34,885 nucleotides of DNA from Anaerolineae bacterium. Lineage in GTDB: Bacteria; Chloroflexota; Anaerolineae; Promineifilales; Promineifilaceae. The notes below the pieces were generated by a model, which made no database searches, had not been told where the DNA came from, and was given only the letters and a program-made list of their open reading frames with translations. The number at the start of each line of letters is the position of its first letter. The stretch's first letter is position 1. A program made the translations under genes and the position numbers. Below, one piece after another: positions 15,579-24,113 of the stretch. The stretch covers positions 1 through 34,885 of the forward strand of contig JAHBVI010000066.1 in NCBI GenBank assembly GCA_019637635.1. Direction: 5' to 3'.

Positions 15579-16451
15579 ATGAGTGAAGAAAAAGCATTGG
15601 TGCCGGCGGAACAGCGGGAAATAGATTTTTATGGCGATGTCATTTCGGCCGTGCTGGTTCACAATGAAGAGGGTAGAGAAGCGATTTATGTCCCAATGCG
15701 GCCGATTTGTGAATTTTTAGGCGTGTCTTGGTCAGGGCAACTGCGGCGCATTAACCGCGACCTGGTCTTATCACAAGAAGTGAAGCGCGTGAACGTAACG
15801 TTCACGGACTCCCGCCATGAAACCATGATTAGAGAGGTCATTTGTCTTCCTTTGGATCTGTTGAATGGCTTCTTGTTTGGTCTAAACCCCTTGCGTGCCA
15901 AAGAGGAAGTAAGAGATAGGCTGGTGTTGTACCAAAGAGAGTGTTATCGCGTTCTGGCAGAAGCCTTTCTTTCGCCCATGTATTCGACAGTTTCCCCTGA
16001 TTATGACGATCCAGGTAGTCAGGTTTTGATGCAACTGCATAATATGGCCAAAGTTATCGCGGCGACAACGAGAGAGATGATGGAAGTGCGGCAAATCGCT
16101 ATGTCTAATAAGACACGGTTGGATGCAGCGCGGGAATATCTACGGGGGATGAATCAACGGTTGGCGGGTATGGATGAACGACTAACGGCCGTTGAGCGGC
16201 GGACACCTAAACTAGGTAATACGCTGAGCGAAGAACAACAGTTTGAAATTCAAGACCGAATTAAGCGTATCGCCCTGGTAATGGCTCAATACGATCCAGG
16301 CAAGTCCCATTTCAGAGCCGTTTACGATGCCTTGAGTTTGCAGACGAGGCGTAATAGTTTTAAGGACATTCCGCAATCTTCCTATGAGGCGACCATAGAG
16401 TTCCTGGATGAATGGTTAGAGCGCGTCCGACAAGAAACAGGGAACGACTGA
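15579..16451 (+). CDS. Phage antirepressor, P22_AR_N-type (third copy)
   Basis: A 290-aa paralog of the genes at 1367 and 4491. The N-terminal domain is clear: YVPMRPICEFLGVSWSGQLRR, VICLPLDLLNGFLFGLNPLR, then LYQRECYRVLAEAF. Residues 145-210 are helical and charged and probably coiled coil. The last 60 residues (FRAVYDALSLQTRRNSFKDI) correspond to the C-terminal region shared by the paralogs. GGGAAAAG precedes the ATG. It lies 17 bases after the XRE gene and should be co-transcribed with it, suggesting it counters that repressor or a related one. Confidence 0.85.
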   Translation: MSEEKALVPAEQREIDFYGDVISAVLVHNEEGREAIYVPMRPICEFLGVSWSGQLRRINRDLVLSQEVKRVNVTFTDSRHETMIREVICLPLDLLNGFLFGLNPLRAKEEVRDRLVLYQRECYRVLAEAFLSPMYSTVSPDYDDPGSQVLMQLHNMAKVIAATTREMMEVRQIAMSNKTRLDAAREYLRGMNQRLAGMDERLTAVERRTPKLGNTLSEEQQFEIQDRIKRIALVMAQYDPGKSHFRAVYDALSLQTRRNSFKDIPQSSYEATIEFLDEWLERVRQETGND

Positions 16452-16485
16452 GCGCTCCGAAGCGATTCATCACGGACACTAAATC

Positions 16486-16514
16486 GTAAAACCTAAGCCT
16501 CGTTCTTTGAGGCT
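16486..16514 (-). terminator. Terminator of radC
   Basis: Read on the - strand, a 6-bp stem (16496-16501 with 16509-16514) with a seven-base loop overlaps the radC stop codon. It is followed two bases later by GGTTTTA. The stem is short and the T-tract interrupted, so termination may be partial. Confidence 0.4.
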
Positions 16515-17206
16515 GACAAAACGGCCGTCCCCACAATGAGATGATCCAGCACCTCAATACCCAGCAGCCGACCGGCCTGCACGCACTCTTTGGTAACACG
16601 CACATCTTCCGGGGACGGTTCCGGTAATCCTGACGGGTGGTTGTGGGCGAGGATGATGGCGGCGGCCGGCGCTTCGATGGCCGGGCGAAAAACCTCGCCA
16701 ATGCGTACCACACTGGTGTTCAAACTGCCCCGGTAAATCGTGCGCATACCCATCACGCCGTTGCGGGTATCCAGTAGCAGTACCCATAACTCCTCTTGCT
16801 CTAAAAAGCGCAAACGAGGTAGCAACAATTGAGCGCCATCTGCCGGGGTAGTGACACGCAGTCGCTCCTCAGCCGGCGGCTCTTGCAGGCGACGGCTTAA
16901 TTCCAGAATGGCGGCCAGGCGAGCAGCCTGGATACGACCAATGCCGTAGAAGCGAGTCAATTGGGCCCCATTGGCCCGCGCCAGCCGGTGCAGCGAACCG
17001 AACCGAATCAGCATGCGCTCGGCAATATTCAGGGCATCGCTGCCTCCTAAAAGGAGAGCCAGAAGTTCTACGCTGCTCAGAGCGACAGCGCCATGACGAT
17101 TGAGGCGATAACAGGGTTGTTCTTCCAGAGGTAAGTCGCAAATGCGGTGGCGCAATGGCAGTTGTTGAGAACTTTCGGTATAGGCAAAGGCTAATTGTTC
17201 AGGCAC
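16493..17206 (-). CDS. radC: RadC-family JAB-domain protein
   Basis: A 237-aa RadC protein. The N-terminal helix-hairpin-helix region (about 40-105) includes ELLALLLGG and FYGIGRIQAARLAA. The JAB/JAMM metal-binding domain follows, with Glu171 in RIGEVFRPAI, HNHPSG at 188-193 and D201 in SPEDVRVT. The ending (VGTAVLSASKNEA) is slightly shorter than the usual DHLI.G....S form. RadC homologues are common on mobile elements and their biochemical role is unsettled; a repair function is not demonstrated for the family. It is convergent with the antirepressor and probably has its own promoter. AGGAGG lies upstream of the start. Confidence 0.92.
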   Translation of the reverse strand: MPEQLAFAYTESSQQLPLRHRICDLPLEEQPCYRLNRHGAVALSSVELLALLLGGSDALNIAERMLIRFGSLHRLARANGAQLTRFYGIGRIQAARLAAILELSRRLQEPPAEERLRVTTPADGAQLLLPRLRFLEQEELWVLLLDTRNGVMGMRTIYRGSLNTSVVRIGEVFRPAIEAPAAAIILAHNHPSGLPEPSPEDVRVTKECVQAGRLLGIEVLDHLIVGTAVLSASKNEA

Positions 17207-17241
17207 GAGGAGGAGTTCCTTTATAGAAATGATTTGGAATT

Positions 17242-17267
17242 CACCTCATAAGGTGCGTTTAGCACCT
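17242..17267. repeat. Mutually exclusive small hairpins
   Basis: CACCT at 17242-17246 can pair with AGGTG at 17251-17255. AGGTGC at 17251-17256 can instead pair with GCACCT at 17262-17267. The two folds exclude each other. They lie just upstream of radC on its strand. This may be chance, or a small control element in the radC leader. Confidence 0.25.
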
Positions 17268-17288
17268 GGGCTAATACTGACGTTCCCC

Positions 17289-17313
17289 CAAAAAAGCGAG
17301 GAAGCTATTCCTC
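17289..17313 (-). terminator. Rho-independent terminator of hsdMSR
   Basis: On the - strand GAGGAA pairs with TTCCTC (17308-17313 with 17298-17303) around the loop TAGC. GC and six T residues follow immediately. It lies about 140 bases after the hsdR stop codon and separates that operon from radC. Confidence 0.7.
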
Positions 17314-17453
17314 ATGTCTACAAAGTGCTGACTGATTCCACCGCGTACCAGGGTCGTTGAAACCCGATAGCGCAACGAGAACATCGGAAGATGAGGGGAT
17401 ATTCTCTTATGAAAAGGGGGGGATTTATTATCTGGTGGGAGTAGGTTGTTACC

Positions 17454-20400
17454 CTACGCTGTTCCACTTGGATAGCGCACAAAGACGTGCTTGAAAAACG
17501 CATCGGTTAACACATCAATATCATCTTCGCCAAACTCCGGGTAGGGCAGGCCGGTTTCTTCGTTATACAAGGCGTCGTGAATCAGAGTACGCACGGCCGC
17601 TTGCGTTGCTTCCTTGTCTCGCCAGTTGTCCATTTCGGCAATGGTCGCTTTGATGGCGGTGATAAGTTCGCGCGCCAGCCCTTTGATGCGTTCCAGTTTG
17701 GCCGGCGGCACGTCCGTTTTGTGCGCTCGCAGCAGATCGTAGGCTGCCAGTTGTTCTTCATCCTCAAACCCTTCGCGCACGTAACGATTTTGTTCTTCAT
17801 TCAGCGATTCCACCAAATCCAGTAGTTGGGCAAAGGTTTCTTCTATCGTTACCCGGTCGGTCTCCCTGTTGTAGGCTTCGATGATTTGCTGGAACCGTTC
17901 GTAAAAGTCCACCCGCGTCGGGTTTTGGGCGACCATGCGTTGTAGTTGCCTTTCTATCTTTTGTTTGAGCGATTGCACGGCCGTGTTCTTCCGCTCCTTC
18001 TTCTCAAACTCCTGGCGCAGCCGGTCAAAATTGATTTTGCTGATGTCATAGGTGCTGCGGTCCTCGGCAATGACCGGCGTCTCATCCGCCAGCGTGATCG
18101 CCTCATCTACCGCCCCCTGCAACTCGCGCAAGACGGCAATCAGGTCGGTGGGGTCATTGTCCGTTTGCTTCAGCTTTTTGTAGATCGCTTCCAGCCCGTC
18201 ATGCTCCGTTTTATAAGCATACAGAGCCGGGAAACCGATCAACGACTTCCCCTTTTTCATCATCTCTCGCACCAGCACCTCAAATCGGGCGCGGCTCTCG
18301 TCATTGCGGCTGAGGACATCAACAGCGTGTAGGATTTCTTCGTTTTCGTCATAACCCCGCGCTTCCAATAGCTGGTTCAGGTCATAACCGATTTCCGCCA
18401 GATAATCGGTGCATCGTTGCAAAGCGGCCGTGTACTCGGCAATGAGCTTCTCTGGCGGCCGGGTGGGGTCAATGCCTGGCCCCAATTGCCCGCCGCTGTG
18501 CCGCGCCGCAAACCGGGACAACGCCCGGCGTAAACTTTTGAGGATGCCGTTGTAATCCACAATCAGGCCATTGGCTTTGCCTTCGTGGACGCGATTGGCG
18601 CGGGCGATGGCCTGCATGAGGGTGTGGCTTTTCATCGGCTTGTCCACGTACAGGGTCGCCAGCGATTCTACGTCGAAGCCGGTCAGCCACATGGCGCAGA
18701 CGATGGCCACGCGGAATGGGTGGTTGTCCGTTTTGAACTCTTCTTCCAACTTTGGCCTGGCGTTCAGCCGTTGACGCACCCGCAAGATGTCATCCCCCAT
18801 GCCCCACTCCTGAAAAATGGCGACTTCATCCGGTGATTGACTGATAACCACCAGCCGTTCCGTCTCTTTGAGCCATTGCAGCTTGCGTCGCTGCTCCACT
18901 TCATCCTGCTCATCGTTGGCCTTGTTCACCTGCCGCCGTTGGGCGCGGATGGCTCGTTGCCATTCAGCGTCAATGTGCTTGTGCAGCCGGACGCAGGTCA
19001 GCTTGTCCAGACAAATGATCATCGCCTTGCCCGTTTGCCAGCGAGCGCTGTAATGGGCCACAAAATCGGCGGCGATGCGTTTTAGCCGATCCTCATTGGT
19101 GATGGCGAAATAGTTGGCGCCCAGGGCACGCATCACCCGGCTTTCCACTTCTGGCTCCAGGGCGTGGTCTTCGATGATGTCGGCGATTTGTTCGTTCAGG
19201 TCGTCGGTGGTGATGACCAGCTTTTCGCCACGATTGTCGTAAATGAGGGGCACGGTGGCGTTGTCTTCCACCGCCCGCTGGAAATCATAGGTGGAGACGT
19301 AATCGCCAAAAATCTCTTTGGTCAGCTCGTTTTCTTTGTCGTCAATCAACGGCGTACCGGTGAAGCCCATATAGGCCGCGTGGGGCAGGGCGTGGCGCAT
19401 GTTGCGGGCAAAGATGCCATATTGGGTGCGGTGAGCTTCGTCGGAAAAGACGATTAAATCGTCGCGGTCGGTGAGAACGAGGAAGGTGAAGTTGCCCGCC
19501 AGCTTACGGTGGATTTTTTCCGCCAGAAAGGCCATGGAGTACGATTTGCCGCTGCCTTGTGTATGCCAGAAGACGCCCAGTTTGCCGTCGCGCACGTTCC
19601 GTTCGTTAGCCGCCGCAAAGGCACGATTGACGCCTAAAAATTGGTGGTTACGCGCCAGAATTTTCCGCGTGTTCGTCGTCGCCACGTTCGTAGTCGCCGC
19701 TTCAGCGGCGTCCAGCTCCACGCTAATCGGTTTGCTGTCATCAAAGAGGATGAAATTCTCGAACAAGTCCATAAAGTGGGTCTTGTCTAACATCCCGCGC
19801 TGCATCGTTTCAAAATCCACCCGGCCGCTCTCTTCTTCTTCCAGCCGCTTCCATTCGTTGAAGTAGGTGAAGGGGCTGGTGATGGTGCCCACCCGCCCTT
19901 CGTCACCGTTGGCCAGCATGACGACGGCGTTGTGGTGAAAGAGCGCGGGCAGCCAGGCCTTGTAGCGGACGAAGTTTTGGGTGTAGGCATCCTGAACGCT
20001 TTTGTGGAACCGTTTGAGTTCGACAAAGAGCAGGGGCAGGCCGTTGACGTAGCCGAGCAGGTCGGGGCGAATCCGGCCGTACAGACCCGTATCCAGCCAC
20101 AATTCACGGATCGCCAGGAAATGGTTGTGCGCCGGTTCGTCGAAGTCGAAGACGCGCAGGCGGGCGGTTTCTTCGGGATTATGGGGGGTGCGGTAAATGA
20201 CGGGTACACCATCGCGCAGCAGTTTGTATTGGGCGCGGTTGATCTGGATGAGGCTTTGGGCGCTGCTGTAGCCGGTGATCTGGCTCATCGCGTTCTGGTA
20301 GACGGAATCGGGCAGGCCGGGATTGAGGCGGCGCAACGCTTGTTCCAGGTAACGAGTGAGGACGATTTCTTTCTGATTCAAACGGCCGAAACTGCCATTC

Positions 20401-20516
20401 ACCCCCAATACTTCCTCATCCCAGGCCAGGGCCGTTTCCCAACCGAGTTCCCGGCGGAGAAAATCCGCCATTTTGGCCTGGACAAAGAGATCTTCGGAAT
20501 AGCGTCTACCGCTCAC
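17454..20516 (-). CDS. hsdR: Type I restriction enzyme R subunit, internally shortened
   Basis: HsdR, the translocase-nuclease subunit of a type I restriction system. The PD-ExK nuclease is visible as RPDLLGYVNGLPLLFVELKR (D152, E166, K168). The helicase has HTQGSGKS at 318-325, LVLTDRDD at 346-353, DEAHRTQYG at 359-367 and FTGTPL at 385-390. TDRDDL is followed directly by IVFSDEAH. Family members usually have roughly 70-110 residues between these motifs, beginning DLDxQ. The reading frame is kept, suggesting an in-frame deletion across a repeated RDDL-coding stretch near 19448-19466, or an assembly collapse. The rest, including the helical C-terminus, looks intact. At 1020 aa it is shorter than typical members. 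It starts with GTG, overlapping hsdS by four bases. DNA translocation is probably impaired. Confidence 0.9.
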   Translation of the reverse strand: MSGRRYSEDLFVQAKMADFLRRELGWETALAWDEEVLGVNGSFGRLNQKEIVLTRYLEQALRRLNPGLPDSVYQNAMSQITGYSSAQSLIQINRAQYKLLRDGVPVIYRTPHNPEETARLRVFDFDEPAHNHFLAIRELWLDTGLYGRIRPDLLGYVNGLPLLFVELKRFHKSVQDAYTQNFVRYKAWLPALFHHNAVVMLANGDEGRVGTITSPFTYFNEWKRLEEEESGRVDFETMQRGMLDKTHFMDLFENFILFDDSKPISVELDAAEAATTNVATTNTRKILARNHQFLGVNRAFAAANERNVRDGKLGVFWHTQGSGKSYSMAFLAEKIHRKLAGNFTFLVLTDRDDLIVFSDEAHRTQYGIFARNMRHALPHAAYMGFTGTPLIDDKENELTKEIFGDYVSTYDFQRAVEDNATVPLIYDNRGEKLVITTDDLNEQIADIIEDHALEPEVESRVMRALGANYFAITNEDRLKRIAADFVAHYSARWQTGKAMIICLDKLTCVRLHKHIDAEWQRAIRAQRRQVNKANDEQDEVEQRRKLQWLKETERLVVISQSPDEVAIFQEWGMGDDILRVRQRLNARPKLEEEFKTDNHPFRVAIVCAMWLTGFDVESLATLYVDKPMKSHTLMQAIARANRVHEGKANGLIVDYNGILKSLRRALSRFAARHSGGQLGPGIDPTRPPEKLIAEYTAALQRCTDYLAEIGYDLNQLLEARGYDENEEILHAVDVLSRNDESRARFEVLVREMMKKGKSLIGFPALYAYKTEHDGLEAIYKKLKQTDNDPTDLIAVLRELQGAVDEAITLADETPVIAEDRSTYDISKINFDRLRQEFEKKERKNTAVQSLKQKIERQLQRMVAQNPTRVDFYERFQQIIEAYNRETDRVTIEETFAQLLDLVESLNEEQNRYVREGFEDEEQLAAYDLLRAHKTDVPPAKLERIKGLARELITAIKATIAEMDNWRDKEATQAAVRTLIHDALYNEETGLPYPEFGEDDIDVLTDAFFKHVFVRYPSGTA

Positions 20517-21730
20517 ACTTCGATTCTCCCACTCATCAGTCGGGGCAACAATGCGTCTCGCGCTTCTCTCAAGCGGTGGGTAGCAAATATCAACGTTTCG
20601 ATTTGCGCCACGATAGGAAAAACAAAATTATTAAAAGTGTCCAATAACTCCTTTGGAGGAATCAAGACAGAATACTCTCTCATCACCTTCCAGTTTGCCC
20701 GCGGCATTTTTGACCCATCTTTCGAGGTTTTAGAGGCAAACCTGACAAACATTTCGCTTGATGCAACAGCAAGCGTTATGGGGAAATAATCTTTGGCACG
20801 CGGTTGGATGATGATCGTGTCTGACGAACAGATACCTGACACCGGAGCGAACACCACTTTGTGAAAATACGGCCGTATCTTTCCAAAGAGAATTTCACCT
20901 TTTGCAAATGAAAATTTGTCACTCGTGACATCGGAACTGCTTCCCCATTCTTGCAAAGCAATCGTTTGACGTGGAATATGCTCAAGGCCAACATAAGGAG
21001 TGTCGGGTTGAACATCGGTTGGGTGAATCCGGCGTGTCATTTCTTCGGCGATTGCACCTAGCGGCCGTTTCTCCCACCCATCCGGCACTCCGTCCACCAC
21101 GGCCGTCTCCTCCCACCCTGGAAAGCGCAGTCGCCCAAACCACTCCCGGTAGAGCAGGTGCATCGCCTCCGCCAACAACCCAATCCGCCGCTCATTATTG
21201 GCCATCAAATCATCATACGCCCCCAAAATCCCTACAATTCGCCTCTGCACATTTTCCGCTGGAAACTTAACCACCACGCTCGACAAAGTTTCGGAATTAA
21301 GGTTAAGCATCGTTGCCCCAACCCCTTTTTGCTCAATCCACTTAACGACCTGAGGTTGTTTGAGATAGTAAAAGAGATAATGGGGAATGAGTTCCCCACC
21401 TCTGATGTTAATCTTAATGCAGCCAGTACCACATAACCAGCCTGCTTGTTCGGAAGTGATTAACGCCCTCTTATTCAGATCACCCCGGCGTGGATAAATG
21501 ATGTCGCCAGCCTTCAGTTTGTGGCGGGCGAGTTTTTCTGCCATTGTTTCACTAATACGTGCGATTGCTTCAACGGAAATGCGATCATCAACAATGTCCT
21601 GTGGCATCACAACAGGTATTCCCTCATCTTGATAATCACTGCTATGCAACTGTGATCCAAAAGGGCCAGTCTGGATTGAGCCACCAACTTTTGCAGCAAT
21701 TTCGCCAAGTGTCGCTGTTGTTAAACTCAT
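20513..21730 (-). CDS. hsdS: Type I restriction enzyme specificity subunit
   Basis: A 405-aa HsdS with the usual two target-recognition domains. The first covers about 1-170 (LGEIAAKVGGSIQTGPFGSQLHSSDY, GIPVVMPQDI, KLKAGDIIYPRRGD). The second starts near 220 (GVPDGWEKRPLGAIAEEM, FAKGEILFGKIRPYFHKV). Each is followed by a conserved helix (RIVGILGAYDDLMANNERRI and VFPIVAQIETLIFATHRLRE). HsdS sets the bipartite DNA sequence recognised by the complex; the sequence cannot be read from the protein. It overlaps hsdM by four bases and hsdR by four. A few bases between 20620 and 21000 are more AT-rich than the flanking genes, as expected for exchanged recognition domains. Confidence 0.92.
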   Translation of the reverse strand: MSLTTATLGEIAAKVGGSIQTGPFGSQLHSSDYQDEGIPVVMPQDIVDDRISVEAIARISETMAEKLARHKLKAGDIIYPRRGDLNKRALITSEQAGWLCGTGCIKINIRGGELIPHYLFYYLKQPQVVKWIEQKGVGATMLNLNSETLSSVVVKFPAENVQRRIVGILGAYDDLMANNERRIGLLAEAMHLLYREWFGRLRFPGWEETAVVDGVPDGWEKRPLGAIAEEMTRRIHPTDVQPDTPYVGLEHIPRQTIALQEWGSSSDVTSDKFSFAKGEILFGKIRPYFHKVVFAPVSGICSSDTIIIQPRAKDYFPITLAVASSEMFVRFASKTSKDGSKMPRANWKVMREYSVLIPPKELLDTFNNFVFPIVAQIETLIFATHRLREARDALLPRLMSGRIEV

Positions 21731-23895
21731 AAGGCTATGTTTTCAAAATTATCTTGAATGGCGACGGCAAGTTCAAAGGCTTCCCGATTCAAACCTGATA
21801 ATTCCAGATGAATTGCTTTCAATCTTTCTTCAAAGACTTCATCATCCTCGAACTCAACCGGAGCGACACCCACATACCGCCCTGGCGTCAGGCTGTCGTC
21901 GGCCGCGTAAATCTCGGCCCGCGTCACCACCTTGCACAAGCCGGGCACGTCCGCATACACCCCCTCCGGGAAGCGGCTTTGCAGCCAGGCCACCTGGTGC
22001 AAAAAGTAAAGGGCATCTTTAACGCTCTCCATGGCTTTTTCCTGAAAATCGGCTTGCGCCCAATCCTTTTCCACTTCCAGCAGCAGCTTCTTGCTTTTGT
22101 CCGCGTTGGGCAATTTATGCACCTGGAACTCTTTGCGGGCCGCTTTCAGCAGCGCGTCTACATCCCGGAACAGGGCGCGGCTTTGTTTCTGTACCTGTTT
22201 CAGCCGGGGTTCCAGCGCCGCACATGCCGCCGCCAACGCCCTTTGGCTGGCATTATCTCGCGCCCCGGCCTCCGGTTTAGCCAAGACCTCCCCCATCTGC
22301 CGCCCCAAATCGGCCAAAGCCGCGCCCGCTTCCCGGCTCTCCGCCTTCACCCTGGCAATGGCCTGGTGAAAGTCGGCAATCTTTTCGGCGGTGAGGCCCG
22401 CGTCCGGATCAGGCGTCAGGCTATCGGCCGTTTCCGACAGCCGCCTGGTCACTAAATCCGGCCAACCGGCAACCTGAGAGGCCAGGCTGACCATCACATC
22501 ACCGGCCGCCGACAGCCGTTGCAAATACCGATCCACCAGCGCCAGGTACCGCTCCGTCTGGCCGCGATAGAGCCAGGTGATCGCTGTTAAATTGGCTAAC
22601 TGCTCCTCGCTAAAATCGTTAATGCGGCGCGTCACCACCCGGTAGAGGTGGCGGGCGTCAATCATCAGCACGGTGTCGGCGGACTGGTGACTGTGGCGCG
22701 ATGTCCTCATCGCCGGTGACAGGAAGTTGGGAGCGGATTTCGCTCTATCAAAAAACCAGAGGGTGCAGGGCAGGGAGCGCGTGTAAAAAAAGTTGGTGCC
22801 GATGGCTACCATCACGTCCACTGCGCCTGTCTCAATCAGTTCGCGCCGAATTTCCCGCTCCCCATGCCCGGCATCGGAAGCGGAACTGGCCATGACAAAC
22901 CCGGCCCGGCCGGACGGCCGTAAATAGCTATAGAAGTATTGAATCCACAAATAGTTGGCATTGCTGATGCTGCCCGTCTTTTGGGCCACGCCGGGGATAC
23001 TCTTCTTTGTGAACAGGCGCGGGTCTTTTTTCACCTTTTCCGGGTTGACGGCATCCACATTAAAGGGCGGATTCGCCATGACAAAGTGGCAACGGCCGAT
23101 CAAGTGGTGCAAATCTTCATAGTAGGTATTGCCCACCACCACCTTGCCTTCCAGCCCATGCACCGCCAGATTCATCCGCGCCAGGTTGACGGTCGCATCC
23201 GACTTTTCCTGCCCGTAAAAGGTCACAGCGTCGGCCGGGCGCGTCCCCCTGTCCTGCAAAAAGTAGCCAGTCTGTACAAACATGCCAGCACTACCCGCGG
23301 CCGGATCAAAGACAGTGCCATGATCTGGCTCAATGATGTTCACAATCAGCCGCACCAGCGACGGTGGTGTAAATACTTCGCCACCCGGCAGCGCCTGATT
23401 TTGGGCGAACTTGTTGAGGAAGTATTCATAGATACGGCCGAACACGTCACCATCGGCCGTTTTCAGCGCGTCCCGATTAAAAATACGCAGCAACGTGCGC
23501 AGCAAGTCCGGTTCAAAGCTGGTGTAGGTTTTGGGCAATGCCCCTTGCAGCAACGGGGTCTGCGCTTCAATCAGGCTCATTGCCTCGTTAATGGCCCTGC
23601 CCACGTCTTCGCCTTCGGGTAAGTCCACCAGGTAATCATAGCGGGCCTTCTCCGGCAGGAAGATAGCAGCGCGTTGGGTGAAGTCGTCGGGGCGTAACGG
23701 CCGGGCGACCCCGCCGCGTGAGGGCAGGTTGTGGTTGATCTCTTCCGAAATCAGGTTAAAGCGGGTGGTGGCGTGGCGGAGAAAAATCAAGCCTAAAACG
23801 GGGTTGCTATATTGGGTCTGGTTTAGCCGGGAATTGGCTCGCAGTTGGTCGGCCGATTCCCACAGGTCACTTTCCAATTGGGTGATGTTTTGCAT
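21727..23895 (-). CDS. hsdM: Type I restriction-modification methyltransferase subunit
   Basis: HsdM, an N6-adenine methyltransferase, 722 aa from the chosen ATG. The family start (MQNITQLESDLWESADQLRANSRL) is clear, so I prefer the ATG at 23895 over an in-frame TTG six codons upstream. Neither has a good ribosome binding site. GEVFTPPSLVRLIV leads to SAM motif I FDPAAGSAGMF (about 196-206) and catalytic NPPFNV (about 275-280). The region from about 475 to 640 is helical and rich in E, A, K and Q, a likely coiled coil for contact with HsdS. This C-terminal extension makes it longer than the short, roughly 500-aa HsdM proteins. First gene of the hsdM-S-R operon. Confidence 0.93.
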   Translation of the reverse strand: MQNITQLESDLWESADQLRANSRLNQTQYSNPVLGLIFLRHATTRFNLISEEINHNLPSRGGVARPLRPDDFTQRAAIFLPEKARYDYLVDLPEGEDVGRAINEAMSLIEAQTPLLQGALPKTYTSFEPDLLRTLLRIFNRDALKTADGDVFGRIYEYFLNKFAQNQALPGGEVFTPPSLVRLIVNIIEPDHGTVFDPAAGSAGMFVQTGYFLQDRGTRPADAVTFYGQEKSDATVNLARMNLAVHGLEGKVVVGNTYYEDLHHLIGRCHFVMANPPFNVDAVNPEKVKKDPRLFTKKSIPGVAQKTGSISNANYLWIQYFYSYLRPSGRAGFVMASSASDAGHGEREIRRELIETGAVDVMVAIGTNFFYTRSLPCTLWFFDRAKSAPNFLSPAMRTSRHSHQSADTVLMIDARHLYRVVTRRINDFSEEQLANLTAITWLYRGQTERYLALVDRYLQRLSAAGDVMVSLASQVAGWPDLVTRRLSETADSLTPDPDAGLTAEKIADFHQAIARVKAESREAGAALADLGRQMGEVLAKPEAGARDNASQRALAAACAALEPRLKQVQKQSRALFRDVDALLKAARKEFQVHKLPNADKSKKLLLEVEKDWAQADFQEKAMESVKDALYFLHQVAWLQSRFPEGVYADVPGLCKVVTRAEIYAADDSLTPGRYVGVAPVEFEDDEVFEERLKAIHLELSGLNREAFELAVAIQDNFENIAL

Positions 23896-23930
23896 GGTGG
23901 TAGCTGTTATCAATCAACTATGCCAGACAC

Positions 23931-23965
23931 CCGATTTTCATGTCATCTTTAGTCGCTAAAATCGG
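23931..23965. promoter_or_regulatory. Inverted repeat upstream of hsdM
   Basis: CCGATTTT at 23931-23938 is mirrored by AAAATCGG at 23958-23965. An inner TTTAG/CTAAA palindrome surrounds TCG at 23948-23960. The site lies 36-70 bases before the hsdM ATG, where a promoter must be. It may be an operator for a regulator of restriction; no controller gene is adjacent. Confidence 0.4.
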
Positions 23966-24113
23966 ATGCCTGTTGGTTACTTTCTCCTGGTATCGCGTTT
24001 GCCATGTTGGTCTGAAGTATACGATAAGTTTAGAGATTTTGCCGGGTGAAGGTGCAGTACGCAGAAATTACCCTCAGTTAAATATATATTCCTGATAAAC
24101 AAACTCGCCTGTA

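Noticed and set aside
17207..17453. Possible attachment site at the border of the element and the hsd operon
   Set aside because: I found no tRNA gene, no integrase and no matching direct repeat at the other end of the window, so a boundary cannot be supported.
23977..24113. Small - strand frame beyond the end of the UPF0104 gene
   Set aside because: It overlaps the end of the real gene in another frame and lacks a ribosome binding site; the region is better read as intergenic plus the hsdM promoter.
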